From: Nocardioides renjunii
GTDB lineage: Bacteria > Actinomycetota > Actinomycetes > Propionibacteriales > Nocardioidaceae
Length of the DNA: 64,000 nt
Direction: 5' to 3'
NCBI RefSeq assembly: GCF_034661175.1
Contig: NZ_CP141058.1
Span: 124,001 to 188,000 of the forward strand
Part shown: positions 1 to 6,856 of the stretch, one piece after another
Layout of the letters: every line of letters starts with the position of its first letter
Numbering within the stretch: position 1 is the first letter of the stretch
Made by a program: the position numbers and the translations under genes
Notes under the pieces: model-generated
The model's input: the letters and a program-made list of their open reading frames with translations, nothing else
What the model was told of the DNA's origin: nothing
Databases searched by the model: none

Positions 1-93
1 ACCGTGATGACGCAGGAGGCCGCCAACCGCGCCTCCGCCGACACGGTGGGCGGCCGGCTCCGCGAGACCGCGCGTCGGCTGCGCGACCGTTGA
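1..93 (+). CDS. C-terminal end of an unidentified protein (cut by window edge)
   Basis: Frame 1 is open from the first base to a TGA at 91-93, giving 30 residues ending ETARRLRDR, rich in Arg and Ala and probably helical. The stop overlaps the TTG start of the next gene (TTGA at 90-93), so the two are translationally coupled in one operon. Too little is present to name it. Because the downstream genes are sulfotransferase-like, it may belong to a polysaccharide or surface-modification operon, but that is inference. Confidence 0.6.
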   Translation, partial: TVMTQEAANRASADTVGGRLRETARRLRDR

Positions 94-1307
94 CCACGTC
101 GACCGCGCCCGCACACGGCTGGGTCGCCCACCTGCGCGCCGGCGGTACGACGCCGTGGCTGGCGTGGCCCGGACGTGCGGACGCGGCCGGCCCGGACCGC
201 GGCGGCCCGGAGGGGGCTCGGCTCCCGGGCGCCCAGCAGCTCGAGCTGCTGCGCCGCGTCAACCTCGCCGTGGCATCGGGCGTCCCGGCCCGGCGTGACG
301 ACGCCTTCCGCGCCCGCCTCGCGGACCGGGTCCTCACCACGACCGCGGCGGGCCGGGGCAAGGCGGACCTCCCGCTCGTCGGCCTCCCGGTGTCCTCGTT
401 CGGCGCGCAGCCGGTCGACCCCGCGACGGTCAGCGCGCACGAGCTGCTCCGCGTCGCGAGCGTGCTGGTCGCCGACGACCTGGTGGCCCTCGGTCCCGAC
501 CCGGTCCGCACGCGGTGGGCGCGGCCGTGGCGGCGGAGGTTCCGGCTGGTCGGGGACCCCCTGGTCACCACGGCGGCCCGTGAGCACCTGGTGGGGCGAG
601 GCCGCCCGGAGGGTGGGCCGCGACCGTTCGTCGTCGCGGTCGGCGCCCCCCTCGACGTGATGCTGGCGCACGCCTGGGCGCAACGGTGCTTCGAGCACGG
701 CTCCCGGCCCTGGGGCGACTGGCTGCGCTACTGGCGGGAGCGCGACCAGCTCCCGCCGCGGGTGGACCTCGACGACTCCGTGCACCGCTGGGGCGGGCGC
801 CGGCCCTACGTGCGGGTCGTCACCGACCTCGAGCAGCTGCCCCGCCAGCTCGGCGTACGCCACCTGCCCCAGGTCCGCGTGCCGGGGGCCGAGCAGGCCG
901 AGCTCGGACGGCGGGTGGCCTCCGTGGTGGGACTGCGGGCGCCGGTCGCCGAGCGTCCCGCCCTCATGCGGACCCTCCAGCGCCGGATCCCGGACACCGG
1001 CGCCGCACCGGTCGGCCTGCCCGATCGTGAGCGCGCATGGGTCGCGTCGTCCGCGGCCCGGCTGACCCGCCGGCTGACCCGCGCTGGCTACCCTGTCGTC
1101 GGCGACCTCGCCGACCTCGCGCCCCGCGCGGTGCCGTCCGCCACCCCGAGCGGCGTCGTCGACGACGACCGGGTCCTCGACCTGGCGATCAGGATGGTCG
1201 TCGACCCGACGTGGCGCGAGCGGGCCGCACGACAGGCGACGAGCCAGGCAGAGGGCACGGCAGAGGACACGGCAGAGGGCACGGCAGAGAGGCAGGTGGA
1301 GCGGTGA
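90..1307 (+). CDS. Sulfotransferase-like protein without a PAPS-binding loop, internally duplicated
   Basis: A 405-residue protein with a TTG start that overlaps the upstream stop by 4 bases; its own stop overlaps the next start (GTGA at 1304-1307). No standard domain signature is obvious, but parts match the sulfotransferase encoded next door. The middle (about 180-260: VAVGAPLD, then DWLRYWRE, then RWGG) parallels SVRDLV, KFLRTIRD and RWGG there. The C-terminal region (AELGRRVASVVG, then AGYPVVGDLADLAP) parallels SLLRSINERVTS and RGYDVVGSLDDLAG. The N-terminal part (LPGAQQLELLRRV) repeats the later VPGAEQAELGRRV, so the protein looks like a tandem of two sulfotransferase C-terminal halves. 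The N-terminal phosphosulfate loop (CPKTGTS in the neighbour) is absent. It may be a non-catalytic partner of the neighbour. The family likeness is my alignment by eye. Confidence 0.55.
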   Translation: MTTSTAPAHGWVAHLRAGGTTPWLAWPGRADAAGPDRGGPEGARLPGAQQLELLRRVNLAVASGVPARRDDAFRARLADRVLTTTAAGRGKADLPLVGLPVSSFGAQPVDPATVSAHELLRVASVLVADDLVALGPDPVRTRWARPWRRRFRLVGDPLVTTAAREHLVGRGRPEGGPRPFVVAVGAPLDVMLAHAWAQRCFEHGSRPWGDWLRYWRERDQLPPRVDLDDSVHRWGGRRPYVRVVTDLEQLPRQLGVRHLPQVRVPGAEQAELGRRVASVVGLRAPVAERPALMRTLQRRIPDTGAAPVGLPDRERAWVASSAARLTRRLTRAGYPVVGDLADLAPRAVPSATPSGVVDDDRVLDLAIRMVVDPTWRERAARQATSQAEGTAEDTAEGTAERQVER

Positions 1308-2494
1308 GCAGGCGAGTGCTGCTGCACGTGGGCTGCCCCAAGACCGGCACGTCCTACCTGCAGGACGTGCTGTTCCGCAACCAGTCCGTGCTGCGCGAGC
1401 ACGACATCCTCTATCCCGCCGACCGCTTCGACGCGCACTTCCTCGCCGCGCTGGACCTGATGACGCTGCCGTGGGGCGGCATCGAGACCGAGGCGGTCGG
1501 CGCGTGGGACCGGCTCGCCGACGAGGTGCGTGCGTGGCACGGCACCTCGATCATCAGCCACGAGATCTTCGCGCGGGCCACCCCGACGCAGGTCGAGCGC
1601 GCGCTCGCCTCGCTGGGGGACGCCGAGGTCCACCTCGTCCTGTCGGTGCGCGACCTGGTCCGCCAGATCCCCGCCGAGTGGCAGGAGAACGTCAAGCACC
1701 GCAGCCACATCACCTACGCCAAGTTCCTCCGCACCATCCGCGACCCGGCCCGCGAGTCCCGCATCGGGTCGTGGTTCTGGGCAGTGCAGGAGATCCCGGA
1801 CATCCTGGAACGCTGGGGCGGCTCGCTCCCCCCGGAGCGGGTGCACCTGGTCACCCTGCCGCCCTCGGGCTCGGACCGCGGTGAGCTGTGGCGCCGCTTC
1901 TCGCGCACCTTCGGCCTCGACGACCTCCCGCTCGACCTCACCGCCGAGCGGGAGAACCCGTCCCTCGGCGTGCCGGAGATCTCGCTGCTGCGCAGCATCA
2001 ACGAGCGGGTCACCTCGGTCATCGCGCCGCCGGACTACCGCCCGCTGGTGCGCGAGCTCCTCGCCCACCAGACCTTGTCCCGCAGCATGTCGTCGGCGCG
2101 GCTGGGTCTCTCGCCCGACGACCACGCGTGGGCCCAGCAGCTCTCGCGCGAGTGGGTGGCCGTGCTGGCGGAGCGGGGCTACGACGTCGTGGGCTCGCTC
2201 GACGACCTCGCCGGTCCCGACCCCGGCACGTTCGCCGACCCCGACACCGCGACGGCCGAGGAGCTGCTGGGGCCCGCCCTCGACGCCATCAGCGCCCTGC
2301 TGGTCGAGGGCGCGCGGCTGCGCGCGGTGGAGGAGCGCCTCCACGCCGAGGTCCGCGAGGCCCACGAGGAGCGCGACCGGGCCCGGATGACGCCGTCCTT
2401 CCGGGTCCGCCGCAAGGTCGTCACCACCCTCGAGGAGTCCCCGGCCGGCCGCGGGACGCTCGACGCCTACCGGCGCATGCGGGGCCGTACGTAG
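1304..2494 (+). CDS. PAPS-dependent sulfotransferase family protein
   Basis: A 396-residue protein. The GTG at 1304 is chosen because it gives MSRRVLLHVGCPKTGTSYLQ, placing the 5'-phosphosulfate-binding loop CPKTGTSYLQ at residues 10-19 behind a short beta strand, as in sulfotransferases, and overlaps the previous stop by 4 bases. A second conserved block (VLSVRDLVRQIPAEWQE) fits the 3'-phosphate-binding SxRDP-type region. The C-terminus (about 340-396) is charged and probably coiled coil (EERLHAEVREAHEERDRAR). It would transfer sulfate from PAPS to an acceptor, perhaps a surface glycan or lipid; the acceptor cannot be read from sequence. It is probably the last gene of its operon, since a riboswitch-controlled gene follows. 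Confidence 0.75.
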   Translation: MSRRVLLHVGCPKTGTSYLQDVLFRNQSVLREHDILYPADRFDAHFLAALDLMTLPWGGIETEAVGAWDRLADEVRAWHGTSIISHEIFARATPTQVERALASLGDAEVHLVLSVRDLVRQIPAEWQENVKHRSHITYAKFLRTIRDPARESRIGSWFWAVQEIPDILERWGGSLPPERVHLVTLPPSGSDRGELWRRFSRTFGLDDLPLDLTAERENPSLGVPEISLLRSINERVTSVIAPPDYRPLVRELLAHQTLSRSMSSARLGLSPDDHAWAQQLSREWVAVLAERGYDVVGSLDDLAGPDPGTFADPDTATAEELLGPALDAISALLVEGARLRAVEERLHAEVREAHEERDRARMTPSFRVRRKVVTTLEESPAGRGTLDAYRRMRGRT

Positions 2495-2537
2495 CGAGCG
2501 CCGTCCGTCCTCCGGCGGGCCGCTGACGGCGACTGGC

Positions 2538-2612
2538 TACGGTGGCCCCGTCAGCCGGGAACCCCGGCTGCCGGACGAGGGAGCCGTACCCGGACCGCGA
2601 CAAGACGGCCAC
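2538..2612 (+). promoter_or_regulatory. Guanidine-III riboswitch (ykkC-III / mini class) with promoter
   Basis: A -10-like TACGGT lies at 2538-2543. From 2571 the RNA reads CCGGACGAGG, then GAGCCGUACCCGG, then GACAAGACGGCC, matching the guanidine-III core ACGAGG...GCCGUACCCGG...GACAAGACGG. CCGG (2571-2574) can pair with CCGG (2590-2593), and GCCGU (2583-2587) with ACGGC (2605-2609) as the pseudoknot. The Shine-Dalgarno sequence GAGGAG (2613-2618) starts 3 bases after the pseudoknot strand, so guanidinium binding would act on ribosome access. An AGCCGGG/CCCGGCT hairpin lies just upstream of the aptamer. The match is by memory of the family consensus. Confidence 0.9.
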
Positions 2613-2623
2613 GAGGAGTCGTC

Positions 2624-2938
2624 ATGGCATGGTTCGTGCTGGTCCTGGCAGGTGCGCTCGAGGCGGTGTGGGCGGTCGCGCTCGGCCGGAGCGAGGGGTT
2701 CAGCCGCCTCGCCCCGAGCCTGGTGTTCCTCGTCGCGATCGCGGCCAGCATGGCCGGGCTCGGCTACGCCATGCGCACGCTGCCCATCGGGACGGCGTAC
2801 GCCGTCTGGGTCGGGATCGGTGCCGCGCTCACCGTGGCCTGGGGCATGGTCACCGGCGACGAGCCGGCCAGCCTGACCAGGGTGCTGCTGCTGTGCGGGC
2901 TCGTCGGCTGCGTCGTGGGCCTCAAGCTCGCCCACTGA
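2624..2938 (+). CDS. gdx: Guanidinium exporter, SMR family (Gdx/SugE type)
   Basis: A 104-residue, four-helix SMR membrane protein that works as a dual-topology dimer and exchanges guanidinium for protons. The N-terminal LAGALEAVWAVALG, with Glu13 as the essential carboxylate, and LPIGTAYAVWVGIGA in helix 3 are signatures of the Gdx subtype rather than of EmrE-type drug exporters. GAGGAG lies 5 bases before the ATG. The guanidine-III riboswitch directly upstream supports the substrate independently. It is a single gene, so a homodimer is expected. The stop lies 10 bases from the end of the convergent EcsC-like gene. Confidence 0.93.
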   Translation: MAWFVLVLAGALEAVWAVALGRSEGFSRLAPSLVFLVAIAASMAGLGYAMRTLPIGTAYAVWVGIGAALTVAWGMVTGDEPASLTRVLLLCGLVGCVVGLKLAH

Positions 2939-2948
2939 GCCCGCCTGC

Positions 2949-3626
2949 TCAGCGCTTGCGGGGCAGCAGCTCCCGGTCGGCGTAGCGGCCGATCTTCCAG
3001 GTGAGGAAGCCGTCGGCCCCGGCGCCGACCACGCCGCCGACCACGGGCACGCGGCGCGCGACGGTCGTCGCGAGCCGCTTGCCGGCGATGCGGGCGATGA
3101 TGTCGGTGGCGACGACGGCGGAGATCATGCCGTCGATCGACGGGTCGTGGGCCGGGGCGGTGGCCAGCGCCATCGGGGTGGTGGGGAGCTTCTTCTTCTT
3201 GACGAGGGTCTTGACCTGCTCCTCACCGAGCAGGAGCGCGAGGATCGCGTTGCGCACCCGCGGGTCCGAGAGGTCGTGACCGCGCAGGTGGGCGATCCCG
3301 GCGACCATGCGGCACTGGAGCAGCGCCAGGCCGGCGACGTTGGCTGGGATGGTGACGGCCATCGTCACGAGCCCGCCGACGTTGGTGACGAAGCCCTGCG
3401 CGCCGGCCATGCGGACGTTGTTCTCGATGACCTCGTGGATCGCCCGGTCGACGTCGCCCTTCTGCTCGGCGAGCTGCTTGTCGGCCGCCGCCGCGGCCGG
3501 GGCCAGCGGGCCGACACCCCGGATGGCGCGGTCGAGCGCGACGCGCACGAACGTGGTCGTGAGACCCGGGGCGAGCTCGGGGATCTTCGGCGCCAGCTGG
3601 CGGCTCACGGTCTGCTTGAGGCCCAT
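2949..3626 (-). CDS. EcsC family protein
   Basis: A 225-residue protein starting MGLKQTVSRQL. The central part (VGGLVTMAVTIPANVAGLALLQCRM followed by VAGIAHLRGHDLSDPRVR, about 90-140) is typical of the EcsC/ESCRT-like family: a hydrophobic segment, then a basic stretch containing a DPRVR motif. A second hydrophobic stretch near the C-terminus (VPVVGGVVGAGADGFLTW) precedes a basic tail. EcsC-type proteins are membrane associated and of unclear role; no ABC transporter partner is adjacent. The ATG at 3626 lies 6 bases after TACGAT on the minus strand, suggesting a leaderless mRNA. Longer upstream reading would run into the divergent aat gene. Confidence 0.7.
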   Translation of the reverse strand: MGLKQTVSRQLAPKIPELAPGLTTTFVRVALDRAIRGVGPLAPAAAAADKQLAEQKGDVDRAIHEVIENNVRMAGAQGFVTNVGGLVTMAVTIPANVAGLALLQCRMVAGIAHLRGHDLSDPRVRNAILALLLGEEQVKTLVKKKKLPTTPMALATAPAHDPSIDGMISAVVATDIIARIAGKRLATTVARRVPVVGGVVGAGADGFLTWKIGRYADRELLPRKR

Positions 3627-3632
3627 GCCCCG

Positions 3633-3683
3633 ATCGTACGGCGAGCGCGAAGGCGCTCGTCCTGCCGACCGGGTCGCTAGCGT
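3633..3683. promoter_or_regulatory. Divergent leaderless promoters for the EcsC-like gene and aat
   Basis: TACGAT on the minus strand (3633-3638) ends 6 bases before the ATG of the EcsC-like gene, and TAGCGT on the plus strand (3678-3683) ends 7 bases before the GTG of aat. Both put the expected transcription start on the start codon, and neither gene has a Shine-Dalgarno sequence. The 64 bases between the two start codons hold both promoters. Confidence 0.6.
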
Positions 3684-3690
3684 GGGGACC

Positions 3691-4407
3691 GTGCCGATCG
3701 CCCCTGCTCCGACGCCGTGGGCGTTCCCGCCGCAGGCGAGCTGGGACCCCGACGACGACCTCGTCGCGCTGGGCGCGGACCTCGAGCCGGGCACGCTCGT
3801 CGCCGCCTACGCCCGGGGCCTGTTCCCGATGCCGGTCAGCCTCGCGGGCGAGGAGCACCTCGGCTGGTTCTCGCCCGTCGAGCGCGGGGTCCTGCCGCTC
3901 GACGGCGTCCGCGTCAGCCGTTCGCTGCGGCGCTCGGCCCGCGACTTCGAGATCCGCGTCGACACGGCCTTCGACGAGGTGCTGGCCGCCTGCGGCAGCC
4001 CGGACCGCGCCGACGGCTGGATCACCTCCGACTTCGTGCACGCCTACGGCCGGCTGCACCGGCTGGGCTGGGCGCACTCCGTGGAGGCGTGGCGCGACGG
4101 CCGGCTCGCTGGCGGGCTCTACGGCGTCGGCATCGGCGGCCTCTTCGCCGGCGAGTCGATGTTCCACCGCGAGACCGACGCCTCCAAGGTCGCCCTGCTC
4201 GGCCTCGTGGAGCTGATGCGCGACCACCACGCCGAGCACCGGCTCCTCGACGTGCAGTGGCAGACCCCCCACCTGGCCTCGCTGGGCGTCGTACGACGTC
4301 CGCGCGCGGAGTACCTCGAGCAGCTCGAGCGCACCCTGCGCGTCCCGCTGCCGGAGGCCCTCGGGTTGGACGACGGGTCCGATGGGCGCGAGGCTGGACC
4401 CCGTTGA
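3691..4407 (+). CDS. aat: Leucyl/phenylalanyl-tRNA-protein transferase
   Basis: A 238-residue protein that adds Leu or Phe from aminoacyl-tRNA to the N-terminus of proteins with basic N-termini, marking them for ClpAP/ClpS-type degradation (N-end rule). The family signatures are clear: FPPQASWDPDDDLVALGADL near the N-terminus, YARGLFPMP, LGWFSPVERGVLPL, then SVEAWRDGRLAGGLYGVGIG and FAGESMFHRETDASKVAL. The GTG at 3691 is chosen because homology begins a few residues in and a TAGCGT hexamer ends 7 bases upstream; the longer in-frame extension overlaps the divergent gene. It is followed after 34 bases by a lipoprotein gene. Confidence 0.92.
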   Translation: MPIAPAPTPWAFPPQASWDPDDDLVALGADLEPGTLVAAYARGLFPMPVSLAGEEHLGWFSPVERGVLPLDGVRVSRSLRRSARDFEIRVDTAFDEVLAACGSPDRADGWITSDFVHAYGRLHRLGWAHSVEAWRDGRLAGGLYGVGIGGLFAGESMFHRETDASKVALLGLVELMRDHHAEHRLLDVQWQTPHLASLGVVRRPRAEYLEQLERTLRVPLPEALGLDDGSDGREAGPR

Positions 4408-4441
4408 CGGGACGCGACCGCGTCCCAGCGAAGGGGAACCG

Positions 4442-4996
4442 ATGACTGCCCGTGCCCGTGTCCGCCTCACCGTGACCAGCGCCGTGCTGCTCGTCGGCGT
4501 CGTCACCGCGTCCTGCGGGGGCGACGGCGGGAGCGACGGCGGCGCCGCGGGTGGCGGCGGGAACGGCGCCGAGGACAGGGGAGCCCCCACCGGCGCGACC
4601 ACGACGGAGTTCTGCGCGACGCAGACCGACTTCCTCACCGGCCTCGTGCCCCGCGACACCACCCGTCCTGAGGTGCCGAGCGACGAGGAGATGGCGCAAG
4701 CGGTCAAGGCCTGGGGCGCCGACCTCGCGGAGGTCGGGACGCCCGAGGGCATCCCGGACGACGCGCGCGCCGGCTTCGAGGCGCTCGTCGAGCAGGCCGC
4801 GCAGGTCGACGCGTCGGACTTCTCGATCGAGGAGCTCGAGGAGCTCCAGGCGGGGGGCGCCGACGCGTCGGAGGAGGCGCGGAAGCAGGCCGACGCGTTC
4901 GCGACGTACCTCACCGAGACGTGCGGCAACCCCCTCGACGACATCGAGCTGCCCCAGCTGCCCCAGCTGCCGGAGACGTCCGGGTCCACCGGGTGA
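4442..4996 (+). CDS. Putative secreted lipoprotein, acidic, unknown function
   Basis: A 184-residue protein. Its ATG is preceded by AAGGGGAA, a usable ribosome site; starting further upstream would add a charged leader before the signal peptide. The N-terminus is basic (TARARVR), then hydrophobic, then VTASCGG, which fits a slightly unusual lipobox with Thr at -3. After the Cys come a Gly/Asp-rich linker and a helical acidic domain with two Cys (CATQTDF and ETCGNPLDD) that could pair outside the membrane. The C-terminus holds a duplicated LPQLPQL stretch; at DNA level the 9-base unit ctgccccag is repeated. No family recognised. Confidence 0.7.
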   Translation: MTARARVRLTVTSAVLLVGVVTASCGGDGGSDGGAAGGGGNGAEDRGAPTGATTTEFCATQTDFLTGLVPRDTTRPEVPSDEEMAQAVKAWGADLAEVGTPEGIPDDARAGFEALVEQAAQVDASDFSIEELEELQAGGADASEEARKQADAFATYLTETCGNPLDDIELPQLPQLPETSGSTG

Positions 4997-5089
4997 CGAC
5001 CCCCCACAGCCGTGTGTCGGCCCCCGGCCCGCGCGACGCGGCCACCCGGCCGGCGCGGGGCGAGTAGGATCTCGGCGGGAGGCAGGGAC

Positions 5090-5479
5090 ATGGCGATCAC
5101 GCGCGCGGGGAGGATCTGCTCCTTCTGTGGCACGCCCGGCGGCCCCGGCACCGACCTCCCGCTGATCGGCGGGCTCGGTGCGCAGGTGTGCGGGGTCTGC
5201 ATCGACGACTTCCACGCGACCATCCACGACGAGGAGGCGTTGGCCGCGGCTCGCGGCAGCTTCCCGTGGGACACCATGACCGACGCGGAGGTGCTGGCCA
5301 CGCTGCCGCAGATCCTCGCCTCGGCGGAGCAGAACGTCGGCTTCGCCCAGGAGTGGGTCGACCTCCTGCGTGAGCGCAACGTCTCGTGGGCGGAGATCGG
5401 CCGCACCCTGGGCGTGTCCCGCCAGGCCGTCTGGGAGAGGTTCGCCCGCAAGTCCGGGGACAAGGGCGCGTCCGCGTGA
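5090..5479 (+). CDS. Small ClpX-type zinc-finger plus helix-turn-helix protein
   Basis: A 129-residue protein. The N-terminus (ICSFCGTPGGPGTDLPLIGG followed by CGVCIDDF, residues about 9-40) is a C-x2-C...C-x2-C zinc-binding module like that of ClpX, which binds partner or substrate proteins. The C-terminus (WAEIGRTLGVSRQAVWERF, about 100-118) is a good helix-turn-helix. Joining the ClpX-type zinc module to a DNA-binding helix-turn-helix suggests a small regulator. TAGGAT (5065-5070) is a likely -10, and GGGAGG at 5078-5083 a ribosome site. The gene is convergent with the Fpg/Nei gene, with two hairpins between. Confidence 0.7.
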   Translation: MAITRAGRICSFCGTPGGPGTDLPLIGGLGAQVCGVCIDDFHATIHDEEALAAARGSFPWDTMTDAEVLATLPQILASAEQNVGFAQEWVDLLRERNVSWAEIGRTLGVSRQAVWERFARKSGDKGASA

Positions 5480-5489
5480 GACGATCGGT

Positions 5490-5555
5490 GCGTCGTCAGG
5501 GTAACCTTGACGACGCGGGTGCCGGTCGGTCTTCACGGGGGTGAGTCCGACCGGC
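5490..5555. terminator. Two hairpins between convergent genes (bidirectional termination)
   Basis: GCGTCGTCAGGGT (5490-5502) pairs with ACCTTGACGACGC (5504-5516) with one mismatch; the practical loop is GGGTAACC. A second stem, GCCGGTCGG (5521-5529) with CCGACCGGC (5547-5555), follows directly. The hairpins lie between the stops of genes at 5479 (+) and 5588 (-). Neither has a clear U-run, which is common in high-GC actinobacteria. Confidence 0.55.
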
Positions 5556-5587
5556 TCCCCCCCCTCGTCCTGACGGCCGCCCGTCGA

Positions 5588-6469
5588 CTACTTGAGCAGC
5601 TTGGACAGCCGGCGGTCCGCGAGCGGCTTGCCGCCGGTCTGGCACGTCGGGCAGTACTGCAGGCTCGAGTCGGCGAAGGACACCTCGCGCACCACGTCGC
5701 CGCACACCGGGCACTTCTGGCCCGTCCGGCCGTGGACCGCGAGGTTCGACTTCTTCTCGCCCTTGAGCTCGCTCGCCGCGAGCCCGCTGGCACGGCGGAC
5801 GGCGTCGCCCAACGTGCCGCGGATGGCGCCGTACAAGGTCTGGAGGTCGTCGTCCTCGAGGCTGTTGGCCGGCTTGAACGGCGACATCCGGGCCGCGTGC
5901 AGGATCTCGTCGGAGTAGGCGTTGCCGATCCCGGCCACGATGGACTGCATCCGCAGCACGCCCTTGATCTGCTTGCGGCCCTCCGCCTCGAGGATGCCCC
6001 GCAGCACGTCGATGGTGAAGGCGTCGTCGAGCGGGTCGGGCCCGAGGCGGGAGATGCCCTCGACCTCCTGCGGGTCGCGGACGACGTAGATCGCGAGGCC
6101 CTTGCGGGTGCCGGCCTCGGTGATGTCGAGGCCGGGCTGGACGTCGAGGTCGGGGTCGTCGATGACGACGCGCGCGGCGAGCGGGTTCTTGCTGTTGGGC
6201 CGCGCCGGCAGTGCGGGGACCTCGTCGCGCCAGCGGATCCACCCGGCGCGGGCGAGGTGGATCACCAGGTGCACGCCGCTGGCGTCGACGTCGAGGAACT
6301 TGCCGTGGCGGGTGACGTCGTCCACGAGCGTGCCGTGGAGGGCGTGGAGGGGCGGGTCGAAGGTCTTGAGGGCGCTGAACGCGGCCAGGTCGACGCGGCT
6401 GATCGCCCGCCCGACGAGGCGGCCGCGCAGGTCCTGGACGAGGGCTTCGACCTCGGGCAGCTCGGGCAC
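5588..6469 (-). CDS. Fpg/Nei family DNA glycosylase
   Basis: A 293-residue base-excision repair glycosylase/AP lyase. It begins VPELPEVEALVQDLRG: after Met removal the Pro is the catalytic N-terminal nucleophile and the following Glu the partner. Other marks are the conserved Lys in VTRHGKFLDV, GIGNAYSDEIL in the helix-two-turn-helix region, and a C-terminal zinc finger with C-x2-C...C-x2-C (CPVCGDVV, then YCPTCQTGG). The substrate (8-oxoG/FapyG as Fpg, or oxidised pyrimidines as Nei) cannot be settled from motifs alone. GTG at 6469 is 7 bases after TAGACT on the minus strand. Longer upstream reading breaks the Pro-1 requirement, so this start is firm. Confidence 0.9.
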   Translation of the reverse strand: MPELPEVEALVQDLRGRLVGRAISRVDLAAFSALKTFDPPLHALHGTLVDDVTRHGKFLDVDASGVHLVIHLARAGWIRWRDEVPALPARPNSKNPLAARVVIDDPDLDVQPGLDITEAGTRKGLAIYVVRDPQEVEGISRLGPDPLDDAFTIDVLRGILEAEGRKQIKGVLRMQSIVAGIGNAYSDEILHAARMSPFKPANSLEDDDLQTLYGAIRGTLGDAVRRASGLAASELKGEKKSNLAVHGRTGQKCPVCGDVVREVSFADSSLQYCPTCQTGGKPLADRRLSKLLK

Positions 6470-6530
6470 GGCTCCGAGTCTAGGCAGGAACCGCTCTGGT
6501 GAAAGCCCGTGTCGCGGGTCACAATGTCCC

Positions 6531-6794
6531 ATGGCCCCGCAGCGCACCCCCCGGACCGGGACGGTCTTCCTCGACCCCCGCGGTGACGGGCGCTCGCTGC
6601 GCGCGACCTGGCACCAGGAGCAGCAGGTCGTCGTGCTGTCGCTGTGGCGCGACAACGTCTGCGCCGGGACGTTCCGGCTTGCGGCCGACGAGGTGCCCGA
6701 CCTCATCACCGTGCTGCGCCAGGGACTCGACGAGGCCTACGACGCCGCCCGCGAGCGGGTGGAGCGCCTCGAGCGGCCCTCGCAGGCGGGCTGA
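6531..6794 (+). CDS. Conserved small actinobacterial protein, unknown function
   Basis: An 87-residue protein with FLDPRGDGRSLRATWHQEQ then VVVLSLWRDNVCAGTFRLAA and a helical tail (DEVPDLITVLRQGLDEAYDAARERVERLE). It looks like a small beta-sheet domain followed by an amphipathic helix, a pattern common in short actinobacterial proteins of unknown role. ATG at 6531 follows CACAAT by 5 bases, a near leaderless arrangement. The start codon lies 62 bases from that of the divergent Fpg/Nei gene. An inverted repeat starts 15 bases past the stop. Confidence 0.6.
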   Translation: MAPQRTPRTGTVFLDPRGDGRSLRATWHQEQQVVVLSLWRDNVCAGTFRLAADEVPDLITVLRQGLDEAYDAARERVERLERPSQAG

Positions 6795-6808
6795 CCCGAC
6801 TCGCGCAC

Positions 6809-6850
6809 TATCCGGACGTCTACGAATGATCGTAGACAGCCGGATACGGT
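6809..6850 (+). promoter_or_regulatory. Inverted repeat and leaderless promoter of the AAA ATPase gene
   Basis: TATCCGGACGTCTACGA (6809-6825) and TCGTAGACAGCCGGATA (6830-6846) form a 17-base inverted repeat with two adjacent mismatches and a 4-base ATGA centre. A -10-like TACGGT (6845-6850) overlaps the right arm and ends 6 bases before the GTG at 6857. The repeat would be a good operator for a dimeric repressor. As RNA it could also terminate the upstream small gene, although it has no U-tract. Confidence 0.6.
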
Positions 6851-6856
6851 GACATC

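Noticed and set aside
1037..1303. A longer N-terminus for the sulfotransferase
   Set aside because: It would place 89 Arg-rich residues before the phosphosulfate loop and overlap the upstream gene in another frame; GTG at 1304 gives the normal loop position.
3223..5463. A 746-codon minus-strand frame over the EcsC, Aat and lipoprotein region
   Set aside because: It is a GC-bias shadow; the plus-strand Aat motifs and the EcsC family match in another frame are clear.
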